Source: Schistosoma haematobium
Lineage: Eukaryota; Platyhelminthes; Trematoda; Strigeidida; Schistosomatidae
Reading direction: 5' to 3'
Assembly: GCF_000699445.3 (NCBI RefSeq)
Contig: NC_067195.1
Span: 57,943,091 to 58,007,090 of the forward strand
Length of the DNA stretch: 64,000 nucleotides
Positions 41,726 through 55,500 of the stretch are shown in pieces. Positions within the stretch are counted from its first letter, which is position 1. Each line of letters starts with the position of its first letter. The notes beneath the pieces were generated by a model. That model did no database searches, was not told the origin of the DNA, and saw nothing but the letters and a program-made list of their open reading frames with translations. Position numbers and translations under genes: made by a program.

Positions 41726-44700
41726 TCAAAACCCCTTACTAAGAAGAAATTTAGCTACCTCTTCTTGAAATAACCCTTCAATTTTTATACAACGTGTTAC
41801 TTCATCTACTTGGCAAAGAAACAACCCAGCTTCGCATTTCGGTTGAAGAAGCGTCCGGAGATCATCAGCCAGAGCCTGTAATATTGTAAAAAATGGTTGT
41901 CATTCTTTCATAAACATGTAAACAAAAGAATCCACTTCGATTCCCTAAGCTTATCACTGAATAAATGATTTATTACGTTTATAGTAAATGGGTTGACTTA
42001 TTGATTTACTTCAAAAACCGTTTTTTCTTAAAACGATTGGATGCTAAGGAATTCATACAACTTGTTTTAACTATGTAATGTGATATTAGGTATCTGTGGC
42101 AAAACCTGAGCTATTTTATGTTGTCCTGAGTTAATGTAAAGATACCGTAGTTTTTTATTATCTATAATTTAAGAAGTATGCAAGTAGATGTCCTTGTGAT
42201 AACAAAAACACAAGTAAATTAGACCAATTTTCGTAAAGCGCTTGTAATGTTTAGTATGCTGGAGAATTCGTATATATTTTTTGAGGTGAATTCCTCTTAA
42301 AAACGTGCTGTAAAATATCCATTTTATTTAATAAGAAAATGTGAAATACCTTAGTCATACTCAATGTATAACCTTACACATATGGTCATCGGTTCAAGTT
42401 GTCATATTCTGTTAGCACAGCGAGATAAGATTATTTCAAGACAAATCCAGGAGTAGTGGTAGAAAAGATTGGGTATCGAGAAAAAGTCATAAGGGGGTTT
42501 CAGGAAAAAAGGGAGTGAAGGCATTTGCGCATTGCAAACGATTCTGAGTAGTCACCTAAAATCTTTATCCATTGGTTACCACAACCACACAGACCCCAAC
42601 CAAGTGGTTTACACCTACTAACATGGCTGAGTCCACTGTCATTTCATTTTAATTGTGTGAGGGCTATGATACTACCCGGGTGCCCAGACCGAAGCAGATA
42701 CTGCTGAGTCCATACGCCAACGACTTCATGGAATGGTGCTACCCTGCGTTTCTCCCAACCTACCCTTATACTAAACAACGTCGCCCATAGAGATAGACAT
42801 TGGTTGGGCACATGTTCCAACTACCTCCGTAGATAAATATTCACCACATCAACCAATTTCCCATCTCGGCATTATCCACTCAGTTGTCCAAAAACACACA
42901 AACGATGCTTCGAAGGTCATATACTGGCAAACTACGAGTATCCGCTTAGTGACAGTGTTCCACACCAATGACGTAGAACAGAACGAACTGATAAGCAATA
43001 AACTCATCCTCTGTTTGGTAGACGGATGTCACACCGACGCCAAAAGTTAGCAAAAGTCAATCGAGGCTTCTGAATCTGCACCGAGATTTCATCAGACACC
43101 AGCCCATCAGCATCGATGAGAATTTTAAGATAGGTGAGACGCACTTAATCACTTTACTTCCTATTACTAATCCAAGCGCTGGAATAGGTCAATCCTGAAG
43201 TAAAATTTTGCATTTGAAGGAAGAGAATCACACCCCAAACATCTTTGCCTTGTTGCTTAAGATGGTTCGAAGGTTCCATATTTTGTCAGCATTTTCACCA
43301 AACAGAAATATATCTGCGAATTCCAAGTGAAGTGAATCTCCTGATACAAAACCATCCCCTGAAAAGTTGGACAGTGAGAGCGTTATTTCCAAAAGAATGT
43401 CTATTACAATGTTAAATAAAAGTGGACAGCCCTGAAAAAACCACTTTAAATTGACAATTCTGATAAAAGTTCACCGTAAGCTCTGACTCAACCAGTAGTG
43501 CTCGAGTAACAAACCTATTCAAGGGTAATATACTTTTTTAATACACCTTTCAATGACAGACTGCAATGCCATAATGCCTGCAGTCTACAGAATAAAATCC
43601 TACCCTAAGGTTATAGGTTGATAGTCGTTTGTAATTTATAAGTTTACCACTTGGTCAAATAGAGAGTATAGTGCATAATAAGCATTTTACAATAACTCAT
43701 GTATTTATTGAACTCTACTTTTATTACTTTGGAATGTAGGTGTAACTTACTTGCATATCTCCATCAACATGCCTAATGACTGTCAGCTGTCGAGTCCCAT
43801 GTGTATGCTCTTTTTTCTTTCTCTGTTTTTCTGTGTAATAAACAGGTAGCATGTGATTTTTCGACCTTCGGACAGAATAGGGTACATCCTTTGATAGTTC
43901 AGCTAGCAGAAAAAAGCATAAGAGGAAGTGTACAATATTTACCAATAAAATACAATGGAGGAAAAAACAATATCAATCCTAAAATCTATACCATTTAGCG
44001 TTTATCGCATATACTTCCTACAAGATGATTGATAAAAAAAACTATGATGTGCTTTACATAAAACAAAATGATATTTCTGTCAGGAAGTGGTAAATCGGGT
44101 GATAAAGTTGTTAGATGATACGGTTTAAATGAAAGCACGATCATGTTTAGGTTGATTTTTTTCGAAGTAATCCTTATAAACGGGAATACGATTTTGCTTC
44201 ATGTTTGATATTGGCTCGCCAATGAACTGTAGGATCCATATGGCTTCATTTGAAGGATCCAGATGAACCAACGGATGCTAGCATGAACTACCAATCCTCG
44301 ATGCTATCACAAACGGAAGGCCTTACTGAGGATCAATGAATGACACAGTATGGTCAGTCAGGATTGCGTGGATATGCATTCAAGCCTCTAAAGTAGGCAT
44401 TACGTGTTGTCAACGTCCGGAAGGTCCACTAAACTACGCACAAATACAGACGTTTTAGTCACCAGTATTTGAATTTCTTATTTGTATTGCTATAACCGAT
44501 CAAGGAGTCGGGCTCTTGTGACCCACTTAGCTGATGTCAGTCATCAGATTAAATTAGTTGATTGATTGATCTAAATCTCAACATCATAGAGCGGGGGATA
44601 AGTGGTTGCTACTACGAATTCTGTACGGATGACTCATCATCTAGCAGAAAATATCTGAACTTTTACAGTATACGTTTATTAAAGTTAAAATACTTGGATG

Positions 44701-45797
44701 AAGTAGTTTCAAATAAAAAGCTGGTAAGTCCCGATAATATTTCCCGATTTCAAGGAACTGTGAAATATCAGTAATCATCACAAAAATTAATGTCTAGACT
44801 AAATATGTATATGATCAAGTGTAATCTAACATGGTATCAGTGCAATTGTTTCCTGACAACTCTTGAGGACGTATAGCTTTAAAACAATTAACATTATTAG
44901 GTTTTGGCAATCTCAAAATTGATTTAGACAGCTAGCTTATGTTTATGAATGAACGATCGTGGGACTGAAGAACTGCGATTGGGGATGGGTCGAATTATAT
45001 AGCATGGAAAGTCCGATTCACAACTATATTCCAACGTCTGAAGATTTTAGATGGCACCTAGACGTAAACATATTTTAGGCACAATGCAAATCACGATGGC
45101 TTTTGTCACACTTGGTGGAAATCTGAGTAGTCATTTGTAACAGACATCATTTTGTAGTATCTTTTCACACTTCATCAATACGACAGAATTGATAATCAAT
45201 AACTTATCAATGAATAAATGGAATTTATTTTGTTTTAGGTGTTTCAACTGTTATTATGAACCTTGCAAAACATTTCCTATTAACTGACTGACACGTGATA
45301 CCGCCTACTTATTTATGTAAATTTATGTCCATTACTCGACTTTAGTAGGCAGTAAAAATAATTCGAAAAACTATTGCTACGACAAAAAGAACTTGGAAAT
45401 AATCATCTAGACTTTGAAATTCGTTGCAATCTGTTTTGTGAGAAGAATTAAGTTAAAGCATTAAAAATAAAGTAATGCTTGCATACGGATTGGGGGTATC
45501 CAGCCACTAGGAGTAGGAGCCACAATATTTTTGGGAAACGGGATTTTAGTGTTCTTCAAAATTTTTTCTACCCATACATATTCTGCTTGACTAATCTCAT
45601 AATCCACTGGTTTTCTCTTCAGTAGATCATCATCAGTCAAAGAGTCTTCGACCCATGGATTTTCTAACGTCGGCCACCATTGAACTCTTACATGTCTATT
45701 GCAGACCTGAATTAATGACTCAAGTTTCTAAAAAACTAACTTGGATGGTTGAAGCATATTTGAACATTCTCCTGCACAAGATAATTCCAGAAAGCAT
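41726..45797 (-). CDS. MRPL49: Mitochondrial ribosomal protein L49 (4 exons)
   Basis: Exons in order on -: 45741-45797, 45487-45706, 43751-43902, 41726-41875, giving 192 aa. Exon 1 encodes [19 protein letters not shown], Arg-containing and without acidic residues, like a mitochondrial targeting sequence. Later exons give [47 protein letters not shown] and the C-terminal [20 protein letters not shown] followed by SKGF, matching the L49/IMG2 family pattern (PTPSGW, PYFVRR, HG.RQ.T.IR, KGF end). It is a component of the large subunit of the mitochondrial ribosome. Introns are 34, 1584 and 1875 nt. An insertion of basic residues (KQRKKKE) follows PVYYT. The gene looks intact; the longest intron holds a CR1-type fragment. 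Confidence 0.88.
42365..43595 (-). mobile_element. Decayed CR1-type non-LTR retrotransposon in MRPL49 intron 3
   Basis: The minus strand carries fragments of a CR1-type reverse transcriptase: a [11 protein letters not shown] segment with the catalytic region, [29 protein letters not shown] and [11 protein letters not shown]. Further along is a C-terminal region with W/QSMKSL-type sequence. Stops and frameshifts are frequent. It has the same orientation as MRPL49. Confidence 0.7.
43903..45486 (-). other. MRPL49 intron 2
   Basis: Donor GTATGC, acceptor TTCTGCTAG on -. AT-rich, with no confident nested element. Confidence 0.7.
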
Positions 45798-46495
45798 ATT
45801 TCCTGCTGCACGTTACGTATTGTACTTAAGTCCTGTGAGTAAAATACCCACCTGTAAGATACATACGTAATTATAGTATCAAAATGAATCAGCGTTAGAA
45901 GTTTGCTTAGTACCAAAAATACAAGTGATACCAAAAATTACAAATAACTTTACTAGCACAATGAGACAACATATGTATTATTTAACCTAAAGAATGGAAT
46001 CACCATGATTTCTAAGATAGGTATGAATAACCCAAATTTTCAATCGCAGTTACTGTGAAAGGAGAAGGAAATCAATCAACAAAATAGACTACTTTTTGAT
46101 AAACAAATGAGGACGAAGGTAATCAGAAATACGCGATGTACTTGCCAAATGCATTTCGAACAATCTGACAACACCTACTACTTAATAAAGCATTGCCTAT
46201 GAAAGAATAAAAGGTCAGCTGGACAAATTAGAAGGTGAACGAAGACAAAGATAATAATAAAGAACATAATATGAAAACCGCACTGCATAAATCAATACTA
46301 CCAAGGTAGGGTAAGAGTAAGAACATATTGTTTTGAACACATGAAGTGAGTTTTAGTTTTCGCATGGTCAAGGCTACAGTCAATCTTAGCATAAGCACTG
46401 GAACACTTTTGTATAACATTATAAAGGCTGACTTGACATGACCTCTAAAACAGGTCTCAACAAAATATTTTGCAATGAACGAAGATGTTTTTTAT
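45798..46495. other. Upstream region of MRPL49
   Basis: About 700 bp of AT-rich sequence before the CR1 5' fragment. The MRPL49 promoter must lie here, but no motif can be named. Confidence 0.45.
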
Positions 46496-47560
46496 TCTGT
46501 AACCTCCCGACCATTGCTGCTATCTTGACGTGGTGGTCGGGTTCGCCTATCGTGATGAACCAATCGGGCCATATCGGTTGGAACAATCGTCCCTCAAGGT
46601 CCTACTATGTTAAGCAGATCGGTTGAAGTGCGGTAAGACCAGAAGCAGCAAATTCAAGTTCCGAGGGAGAAGCTATACTGCTGACTGTACATAGGTGTGA
46701 CGGCAGAAGAGTATTTCCTCAGGTAACCAGCATGACAGCGATGCTGCCTTCCTACAAAGGGTGGGGTTAGAAAACCCCGACCCTAGAAATGCACAGCTCG
46801 TTTTATCTCACGGATTTCCGTCTCCGGCGGTAAGGTCTCAACAAGTACGAATCTAACGCAAAAATCACCCACAAAAAAGTCGTGCGTGACCAGCTTCAAA
46901 CAGTTGTCCCTTGGACACGCTCTCGGGTCACTAAGAGCAACTCCGACCCCATTTTTTTCATTTATCTCTAGAAGGACCCCCCCCCACAGTGTGAGCAATC
47001 GGGAAGTGGCAACCGCTCTCATACCTCTAACAGCACTCAAGATCACTGTATTCACAATCAATTCCCATTATTTCTCTTACATCGACTTTCAACACTAAAA
47101 TTCCCCTTTTGGCTTCCTCTTCAAGTGTCTCCAGAACCAATGGTTCTAATGCGCAAAACACTGCCCCAGGTCAACTAGCACCTCACTCTAAACTATACTT
47201 TGGAGCCTCCAACGTGCGCACCCTAATTCAAGTCGAACAACAGGCCTTCTTGGCTAAGACCCTAGAATCTCGTACCATTGATGTATGCTGTGTCTCTGAA
47301 ACACATACAGGATCCTAGTATGACCATCCACTTGACCTCAACAAGCCGAAACGGGAAGCCGTCGGTAAACCCTCCAATTTTCTGGCGACCCAACGGTAAG
47401 TTCTTGTAGACTGACAGGTGTAGGCAAAGCACCAAGTATGAGAACAATCACTTTTAGAATTGATCCCCGTTAACAGTCGTCTATGTGCTGTTCGGCCAAA
47501 CGGCTCCGTAAGGTCGCGAGAGAATAAAGAAACACGTCGTCGCATTTAACGTCGAAATCC
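46496..47560 (+). mobile_element. 5' part of a CR1-type retrotransposon (UTR plus endonuclease start)
   Basis: A GC-richer leader (CTTGACGTGGTGGTCGGG near 46526) is followed by endonuclease sequence: LYFGASNVRTLIQVEQQAFL, then AKTLESRTIDVCCVSET (47190-47310). After a damaged stretch comes IPVNSRLCAVRPNGSVRSR (about 47462-47520). The frame is interrupted by stops and the element is cut off before the reverse transcriptase. It ends about 100 bp before the right inverted-repeat arm. Confidence 0.75.
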
Positions 47561-47934
47561 AAGATCTGTTATCGTAAATATAATTGGTTCGTCCATAAAT
47601 TATAGTTTCACCCAGCGTCAATTGAGAAACGCAAGGGACATCACTTTGGATGTCTGTAAACATAATTAGGTAGAAAGCCGTAAACCATACTTTACACGTG
47701 AGCTTCCACCACTTTTCTTGCTTATTTATAGTATGTGTTTTCGGATAAATTTGGGCACCGAAAATGATGTCCAACAAAAATGAACTGATATTACGAAATA
47801 ACGAAGTGAGTCATTCAGTCAATAATTGGATAAACGAAAATAGTATTTGACGAAGGATATAGTTCATTTAAAAATACGGCCGAAAAAAGTTTCGTTCAGT
47901 CAGGTGAGTTCATTTTAAAATTATTAAAGAACTA

Positions 47935-48120
47935 CACCAGAACTGCCACTGGTTATTATTCTGAGCCATGTCTGACACCGCTTGAAGCCACCCAGTTGGA
48001 CCGCGTATAAGACCTCGATCTGAAAGCCGTGGTGATTTGACGGATGCCACTCTCTTACAGCCTTCTTTCATACTCCGATGTCCTGTTATGAATAAATCAC
48101 TTTACTTTTTCAACCAGTCT
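47935..48120 (-). mobile_element. CR1-type 3' fragment (mirror of 35640-35830)
   Basis: The minus strand reads the same GWLQAVSDMAQ motif as the left arm. Present before the duplication. Confidence 0.65.
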
Positions 48121-48767
48121 TACTATCGACAAGTAAAGCACGACCCAAAAGTCGCTGGGATGAAATTCGTATAACACGATTAAACTATCAAAGTCGGATT
48201 TTTACGCTTACGACATCAGTCGAATGATCGCCACACAATGGATATTTAGGCGAAATACCTCATTGTCTCATCATCCTGGTTGAAAAGAGTGAATCTCGGT
48301 GGCAACATCAGAGAATCGACATCAGAATTTTTAATCAGTGTCTCGCATATTTCCCAAAAGTTTGACTTCATTTACCTATTCTTTTTGCATGAGATTTCAG
48401 TGTTATGAGGGTTCAATATCTCACTACAAATCCAGCAATCAAAACAATGTCAAGTATCCGATTATGGTTTGAAAAACAGAAGTTGCACTGCTGTAATTTT
48501 AATAAGAATTATGCATTATTATATCTGACGTATGAATATGAAACGGAATAATGTTTTACCCTTACGAATACTAGACGCAACGCACAGGTCGGATCTGGCG
48601 CTTTATGGTGTTTCAACCTTCAGTCATTAAAGATAGGAATGGCATATCAAGTGACCTGTGTTAAACTTTCCGATTCCCATCACTGTGAAGATTTAATACC
48701 CCTTCAAGTCGACGAAAAATGACAGCCCCAGTAATCTTCTTCATTAGTTTGACCACGGTCATCAGTC

Positions 48768-49124
48768 TGTTGTGACTCACTTTTATCACGAGAACACGAC
48801 TGGTTTAATGAAAACAATCATTATTATAACCAACTATACCAGTACTTGTTTAAACGTGCTTTTGTTTAACCGTGCTAATTACAGCCATTTTGTGCTTCCA
48901 TTACCTTCCATCATTATTCCGCGGTTCTTAGCTTCGTTCGCACGTACTCCACTTTCCTGTTTCCGCTTGTACCATTTCTTGGCACGATCTTGCTATTCGT
49001 TCGATACCACGAGATCGCCAACGAAATAAATCTGGTTACGTTCAACCTACGCCTTCTGATTTCTTTGGCACGTGTTCCTTGGTAGCGGTGTTCATAGTCA
49101 ATTGGGACTCGACGCCACGCTGCA
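48768..49124 (+). mobile_element. Solo LTR of gypsy element 2
   Basis: 357 bp, TGTTGTGACT...CGCCACGCTGCA, flanked by the 4 bp direct repeat AGTC (48764-48767 and 49125-49128). No internal sequence adjoins it. The mirrored left-arm LTR is followed by gag-pol. Confidence 0.92.
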
Positions 49125-49128
49125 AGTC

Positions 49129-50928
49129 CATTTTCGTTCAAAATCAAGTAGCGTGAAACGGTCCTAACACAAGTCCAATAGGACTTCAGCAACAGTTGCG
49201 CTGACTGATCAATAGTTAGTGATCAAATCTTTACACCCAGTTTCATAGTCGGACTCATTAATGCTTCCTCCCAATATCTTGGCAGTTTCGACTGCTCAAA
49301 AGACATCTACAGTATTGGCGGTGGTCCGGCAATCAAACTTGTTGATGCTCCCACGATTCAAAGATGGATATCGTCAGGGTCTCTGTACTCGTGAGGTAGT
49401 CATAAATAAACTTCGTTCTCAATAGACACGAGACGATGCACTATTTTTGGAATAGATGTTTGTCGTTTCGCCTTCGTCGGTGGAGAACACCGAAATATTA
49501 TGGTAAAGTATTAGCTTTATCAACAACATTATTTTCGAATTTCAGTTTGTTTAACTGATTTAGAAGTTGTGGGACTCAATCATTTCTCTGAGTTCATCTC
49601 ATGGCAACCTTTTGGAACCATTTTGCGAATCCAGGACCTGTTTTTTCTTCAATGATAATGCGGTCTTGCTTATCAGAGCTTTGTATGTGTCCTAAGCCTC
49701 ACGAAAATTGGTTCTCAACTTCTCATAGGATGCAAAATAAGCATTTGTAGTAGATTATATAAGTGGTTACATAAAAGTGAGTATGAAGAGAATTTTCACA
49801 ATTGATTGATCACTGGGTGGTGGTCAATGCCATGTGTGTCCAGTCCTTATTTACTTACTAAACCTCCCGCGTTCACCATCGTTGACCTTCTCTAAGCGTT
49901 ACATGTTGGAAGCAAATCTTCTCAGCAATTATATGCTCAGCTCCAAAGATCTTGTGGTTAGGAACGAACACCACTACAAGTCTGAGTGTCTTGACGAAAA
50001 TACATGAATTTATTTAATAAGATATAAAGTACGACTTGACATTAGAATAAGATTTCGCGTAGTAAGAGCTATGAATAATCCAATTAAGCCCTTTATTAAG
50101 AGTAGAATAAAGGCAGTATTTAGGAGTCATTATATTTAAACAATGAAAATAAAAATGAGTCTGAAAATCCAATTTGTGTAAATAGGTGAAATAAAAAGCT
50201 TCAGATCCCTTATTTAGAAATACTGGAAGATTAAGTATGAAAATATGTAGCAATATAAAAGATGTACGACGAGACCAATCATGAAAGTACCTATGATGAT
50301 TATGCGAACGCAAGCGGAATTCGGATACTGGGTTGAAAAATCTAGATGCTCCATTTTGATCTACAGTCAGTCAAATAGGTACGGGACCTTGTAAAGATTA
50401 TTAAAATTCAATGAGACTCAGAAGAACCAGTGAATGACACTCACTTTCCAATGTCTTATTAATTTGACTGTCAGCCTCTATTTAGTTTCTTAGGCCAAGC
50501 AGATGATCTTTTAATCCTCCCATGAGCAAATTCTACAAGTGGTCATGCAGATAATAGAAAAAGCTTTTATTTAACAAACTTCCTCACCTAGTATCAGTGT
50601 ATCGCCAATGCCTTCAGGTAGGAACCTAGGAAGTTTCAACATATTGAGGAGAGTATTATGGCAAAATACTTTGCCGAGTCCTTAACACTCTGACAAGTTT
50701 CTTCACGAAGAACTCCTGGGAAGTCACTCGAACCGTTTCAACCTTCAGGAAATTGCGGAATTTCATCATTCGTATAGCGTAGTCCTTTTTAACTGTTATA
50801 TGCCCTTAAGGTTACCGTTGGAACTGAACTTAGATAAGTGGTCGAGGGGGTGCTCAGGAATGCTTCCATGCTCTAAGTGGAACCGAACAAAACTACTGAA
50901 GATTGAATGTGAAGTTTTGCTATAAAGT
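49129..50928. other. Right-arm sequence absent from the left arm
   Basis: 1.8 kb following the solo LTR. Because the LTR target duplication is intact here, this is the ancestral flank that the left arm lost. No gene recognised. Confidence 0.65.
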
Positions 50929-52024
50929 TGGTCAAAAAGTCTCTTCAACCTTTTCCCGGGAGCATTTTTTGTCGCATTCATTATAAGAGTTTGGAATATA
51001 GGATGGAAAAACTACTAAATCTTTTTCTACTCTATAAACCTCTAGATAATAGTTATCTGAGTTGTTCGCGTAATCCGCAACATGTCCCAGATGGACCACT
51101 TTACACTTTGAAGTTTAGAAAGGAAGCTAACTGTCATCCGCTCAACTCTGAAATCGAGTCATATCCTGTTGGCCTGCTGGCTCATGATCCTGGTTGTAAA
51201 CTCCTCGCCACAGTGTCGCATCGTCATCTATACGCAATAGCTCAGGCGATGCCTGCGAAGTAATGTCATTTAGGTTAAAAAATAAAAGAGATCCTTGTAC
51301 TGAGCCGTGGATGAACCCCATTAGAACACTTGCGATGCCTATGTTTCAGACATTTCCATCATGTTAGTATTATTAGCATTACTCATTTCACGCAATCCAT
51401 CGTTTTTCTGTTGTAAACTCTCAGTGCTCACATATAAGCAGTTAACGCTTTCGATTCAAAATGCATGTGTGTCATCGTGCTGTTCGCCTGAATGGAACTT
51501 GCTCATATGACCAGGAAAACTTCCCATACAAGATTTTCCGAATATGTAGTTTCTGTCTATTGCACGTTTTGTCAACTTGCTTTTCTGCTTGGTCCTTGCA
51601 TTATGTGGCCTGTTCAGATGTTTAAGGATTCCAGCATGAAAGGGAGGTTTGACTGCACCACTTTTGGGACCAAGATATTCTCAAGCCTTAATGACTGTTT
51701 TCTCAACTTCGACTCCCAACTACTTTAAACTGCATTATTGTGGCTCATGTTTCTTGGAATAACTTGGACAGTAATGTTCATTCCGTGCAAGCACATCTCG
51801 CGAGATTCCTTGAGGATTATCTTGTGAGACTGCCTTCTGAATGTAGAAAATTCTGCATTATCCACATAGCGTTCCCAAATTTCTTCAAGTGACTGGATGT
51901 TAGATAACCCTCCACGGCAACAGCACTAGTGAAGTTTACATGAACGAATTTTGGTTGAGTTTGATGGTTTGTGTCTTCTAACCGTTTAAATCATGTGACC
52001 CTCGAAGGTTCGACTTCCAAACGT

Positions 52025-52569
52025 TTGTGGTGGACCTGATAGATATGAACGCGAAAAGTATAAACAAAGTTACTAAAGATCAATAGTAATATTAATATAT
52101 ACAGTTAATTGTTACAAATACAATAAAAATTTGGGACGTTATTTAAATTGACCAAACGTTGCGTGTTCTGATTAGGTCCGGTAATGTAAATCCACAATTA
52201 TAAATGCTTGGTGATTCTGAGCAGGTTGACGAACTCTCTAGTGATATAATCCCACGTAGAATGTGATATATTCCAATTACAGTCTATAAATAATGATAAT
52301 ATTTGATTTAGACTTCAGCTAACTCAATCACAAACGAAAATAGAACGAGGGATGTGTGAGTAGAAATGTTAGCCAGCAAGAATATGTCACGCTATGTTAG
52401 AATAACAACGGAAAGTGTGTTCAAGGTCATTTACTAAAACAACAGTGACAGTCATTTATTGTTAAATATACATACAGTGGAAGGTTGACAAAATAAATAC
52501 AAATAGCATTGAAAACTATTTACAAAATAAGGTTGTCAGGCCTATCTCCACACGTTTTAGCCTTCCCCC
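52025..52569 (-). mobile_element. Solo LTR of gypsy element 1
   Basis: 545 bp, same orientation relative to its flanks as the left-arm element. One flank matches that of the left 5' LTR and the other that of the left 3' LTR, as expected from LTR-LTR recombination. Confidence 0.92.
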
Positions 52570-55500
52570 TGACTTCCACTAAGAATTTTGCCATTTTTGT
52601 TCCACAAACTGAGAGGAATGTTGGAATGGTCTAACGCCATCGATTTTATGGCCGTTTTAATTTTCTATGTATCCTCATCGGTGTTGGTGCCTGCTCTACC
52701 GATTCTAGTATTGTCGAATATCTTGTTCCTTACCCAGGTGCAAGCCTCTGATTGTTTATCCGTTTCCAAGCTTTTTTCTTGCAGAGTTGCATGCAATCGT
52801 TTTCGTAAACCTGTCAGAAGACAAATATTATTCGTCAGCATGTTTTTAGCATTAACATAACATGCACTACATACGTTTTCGCTATTTGGCTTGCTGAGAA
52901 GTTAGTAAGCAGTTTGCGTGAAGTTTATTCTATATTGCGAAAGCAGCAATTGCATTTGTCACATTACACACCACAGATGAGGGCTTAACGGCGGACTGGT
53001 CGCCTTCATGTGTTATTCGTGTCCATGTTTAAACATAAGTTGTTAACTGAATTGAAATGAAATTTAATAGCCGCAAAAAGACAGTGCTATCAAAATGGAT
53101 AAAAATGGGTAGCATAAAAGCTTAAAGTACACTGATGTTAGCCTCTTATAGTAAAAATCTAAGATATTGGATAGTAAGCTTAGGCAAGTTTGGCTAACTA
53201 ATAACTTGAACAAGATTAAGAAGAAAATATTCTACTGAATATTGAGATCAGTGTAGATTTTTGTGTTAAAAAGGATACTCTTTTTCGTTTGAACACAGTT
53301 AAATTTGATGCATGTAAATCATGCAAAGATTGTACTTACATCTCATAAAGTTCACGTACATTGTTTTCAACCATGTCAAACGAGAAGCTGAGATCCAATT
53401 ATTGTTAATGAGTTTAAGATTTTATGGTGCATTTCCACATCCATTTTTATCTTACATGAGTGCTTAGAAAAACTATCTTCCTTAAGACAGCAATAAACTT
53501 AGAATGTAGGCTTGAAATATTTGGCACATTGAATCAACTGCTGTATGAATAGATGGAATAGTGCTTACTTAACACAGACCATAACTTATCTTTATCATTA
53601 TTCTATAGATCTGTCTCATTGATAACGACGGGAAGTAAGAAATAAAACGCCAGTAGTATTTTGGACACGTGTTGTAACAACCGAAATAACAATAGCCGGT
53701 TTGAACGTAGAACTAACGAACGAAAGTTTATTCGGTTAGGTCAGATGACGTTCTTCTGTATAGATTACGAAGCGTTTTCGAGCGAATCACATTAAATTAT
53801 ATTCAAACACAAACCCTTTTTTCAATTTAGACAGTTCTAATTTAAGAACGAGAATAAACTATATCAAAAGTGTAGAATACCTCGAACGACAAAACCTGAG
53901 CTATTTAGTCAAGGGTTTCTCTAATACAAACTAACGTGCTGATCAACAAAAGAAGTAGGTAAAATACAAGAGTTAGATACCTGAGAATCAATAAAAATAC
54001 TACCAACAATATGGGATCAGATATCTATGTACAAGGATTCTAGCAGACCGTCAAAGTTTGACCGTCATACACTGAACCATGACCTGACCTTCAGTTTCGT
54101 CAAACACGGCCTTATTATCAACAGGTCGGCAACATTCAACAGTTGAATTAGGTAACAAAAGGCATGTCTTTAACAAAAGCCACATAATAAGAGCTCAGAT
54201 GAAGAAGACTGAAGAATATAAAGTGCGGTTAGGAAAGTCCCGAATAAAGGTTAAAATAGCAGACAGGGAGAAGTGACAAATTACTGACAGTACTGTGTAA
54301 TAAAATGCCCTGGAGGAATTTTCAGCTTGTTTTTCCGTTACACGTTCATTCAAAATAGGCTAACACGCAGGGAAGACACTGAAGATAGAGCTCTCGGGTC
54401 GGCAACACATCAATATCAATTTTGTGCCACAGATTATATGTTTCAAACGGTTAAAGTGAAGCGGAGGCTAGTAGATGGACACATGATAAACAGACAGGCA
54501 TGTTTTAATCTTCCAAGGTAAGCATGTGAAGGTGAATAATTACATCTCATGGAAATAATTGCACTACGAATAACAGAGACATACATTAAAGACGCATATG
54601 CATATTACGTTGATATAATTAGGAAGGTAAAAATGTATCATAAGACATATTTACTGCTCATTAGTGTGCTCAAAAGTTAAAATAAGTCGGTGTAGTCATT
54701 ATTGAAATTCACGATTAGTGCCAAATCTACCGAAATCTCTAACAACACAAGAATTATGTATTTAAAAGACGGTTTTATTATCACGAAGTATGCATAGATC
54801 GGGTACAAAATTCAACTCCTAAGGTATCTGTACGTCTGCGAAAAGAAAGGCCTACAGCAGCAATGATATAAGGGTTAATCGTAACATGGAATAACACAAA
54901 TTAGAGGTGGTAGCTGTGTCCAAAGCCAGCAATCAGTATTTATAATAAGGACAAGGAGCACAAGAATATGGAAGCCTTGCCCAAACAAACATTTGGGGAA
55001 TGCAGAAACAACTGTCAGAAACTGTTACAAGGGCGAAGATAATGCAATCTTTATAATGCATATGATAAATATGATTAGTTTATGTAAATACTTTGGAATA
55101 TTACACGACAAATAAACGTACAGTGCACTGTACGTTCAGAAATTATTGGAAATGAAACTGGTTACTGAACATTGAAAAGTAGTATAAACATATATATAAA
55201 ACAAAATAAGTGGGAAGACAGTAAAGACCGAGAATGTCAAGAAAACTAGATACATGTTTCCTCCATCGATAGGCTTCTAATTATGCGTTTGAGTCGAACT
55301 TTCAGAACCAGATTTGAACAGTTCCCTCGGACACTCACTTGCAGACAACCTAAATTTTAGTTTTTCGGGTGATATCATATGATATGGTAAAATCGTGCGA
55401 TGCTGATATAGTGAACAAAGACTCGGTGGGGAAGACCTATTTATTGTTTGATGTACAATTACATAGTGCTTTGGCAAAATAAGGAAACTGTTATATCCTA

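Noticed and set aside
54327..54521. Small frame in the right arm
   Set aside because: No domain, and it lies in unannotated repeat-like arm sequence; treated as chance.
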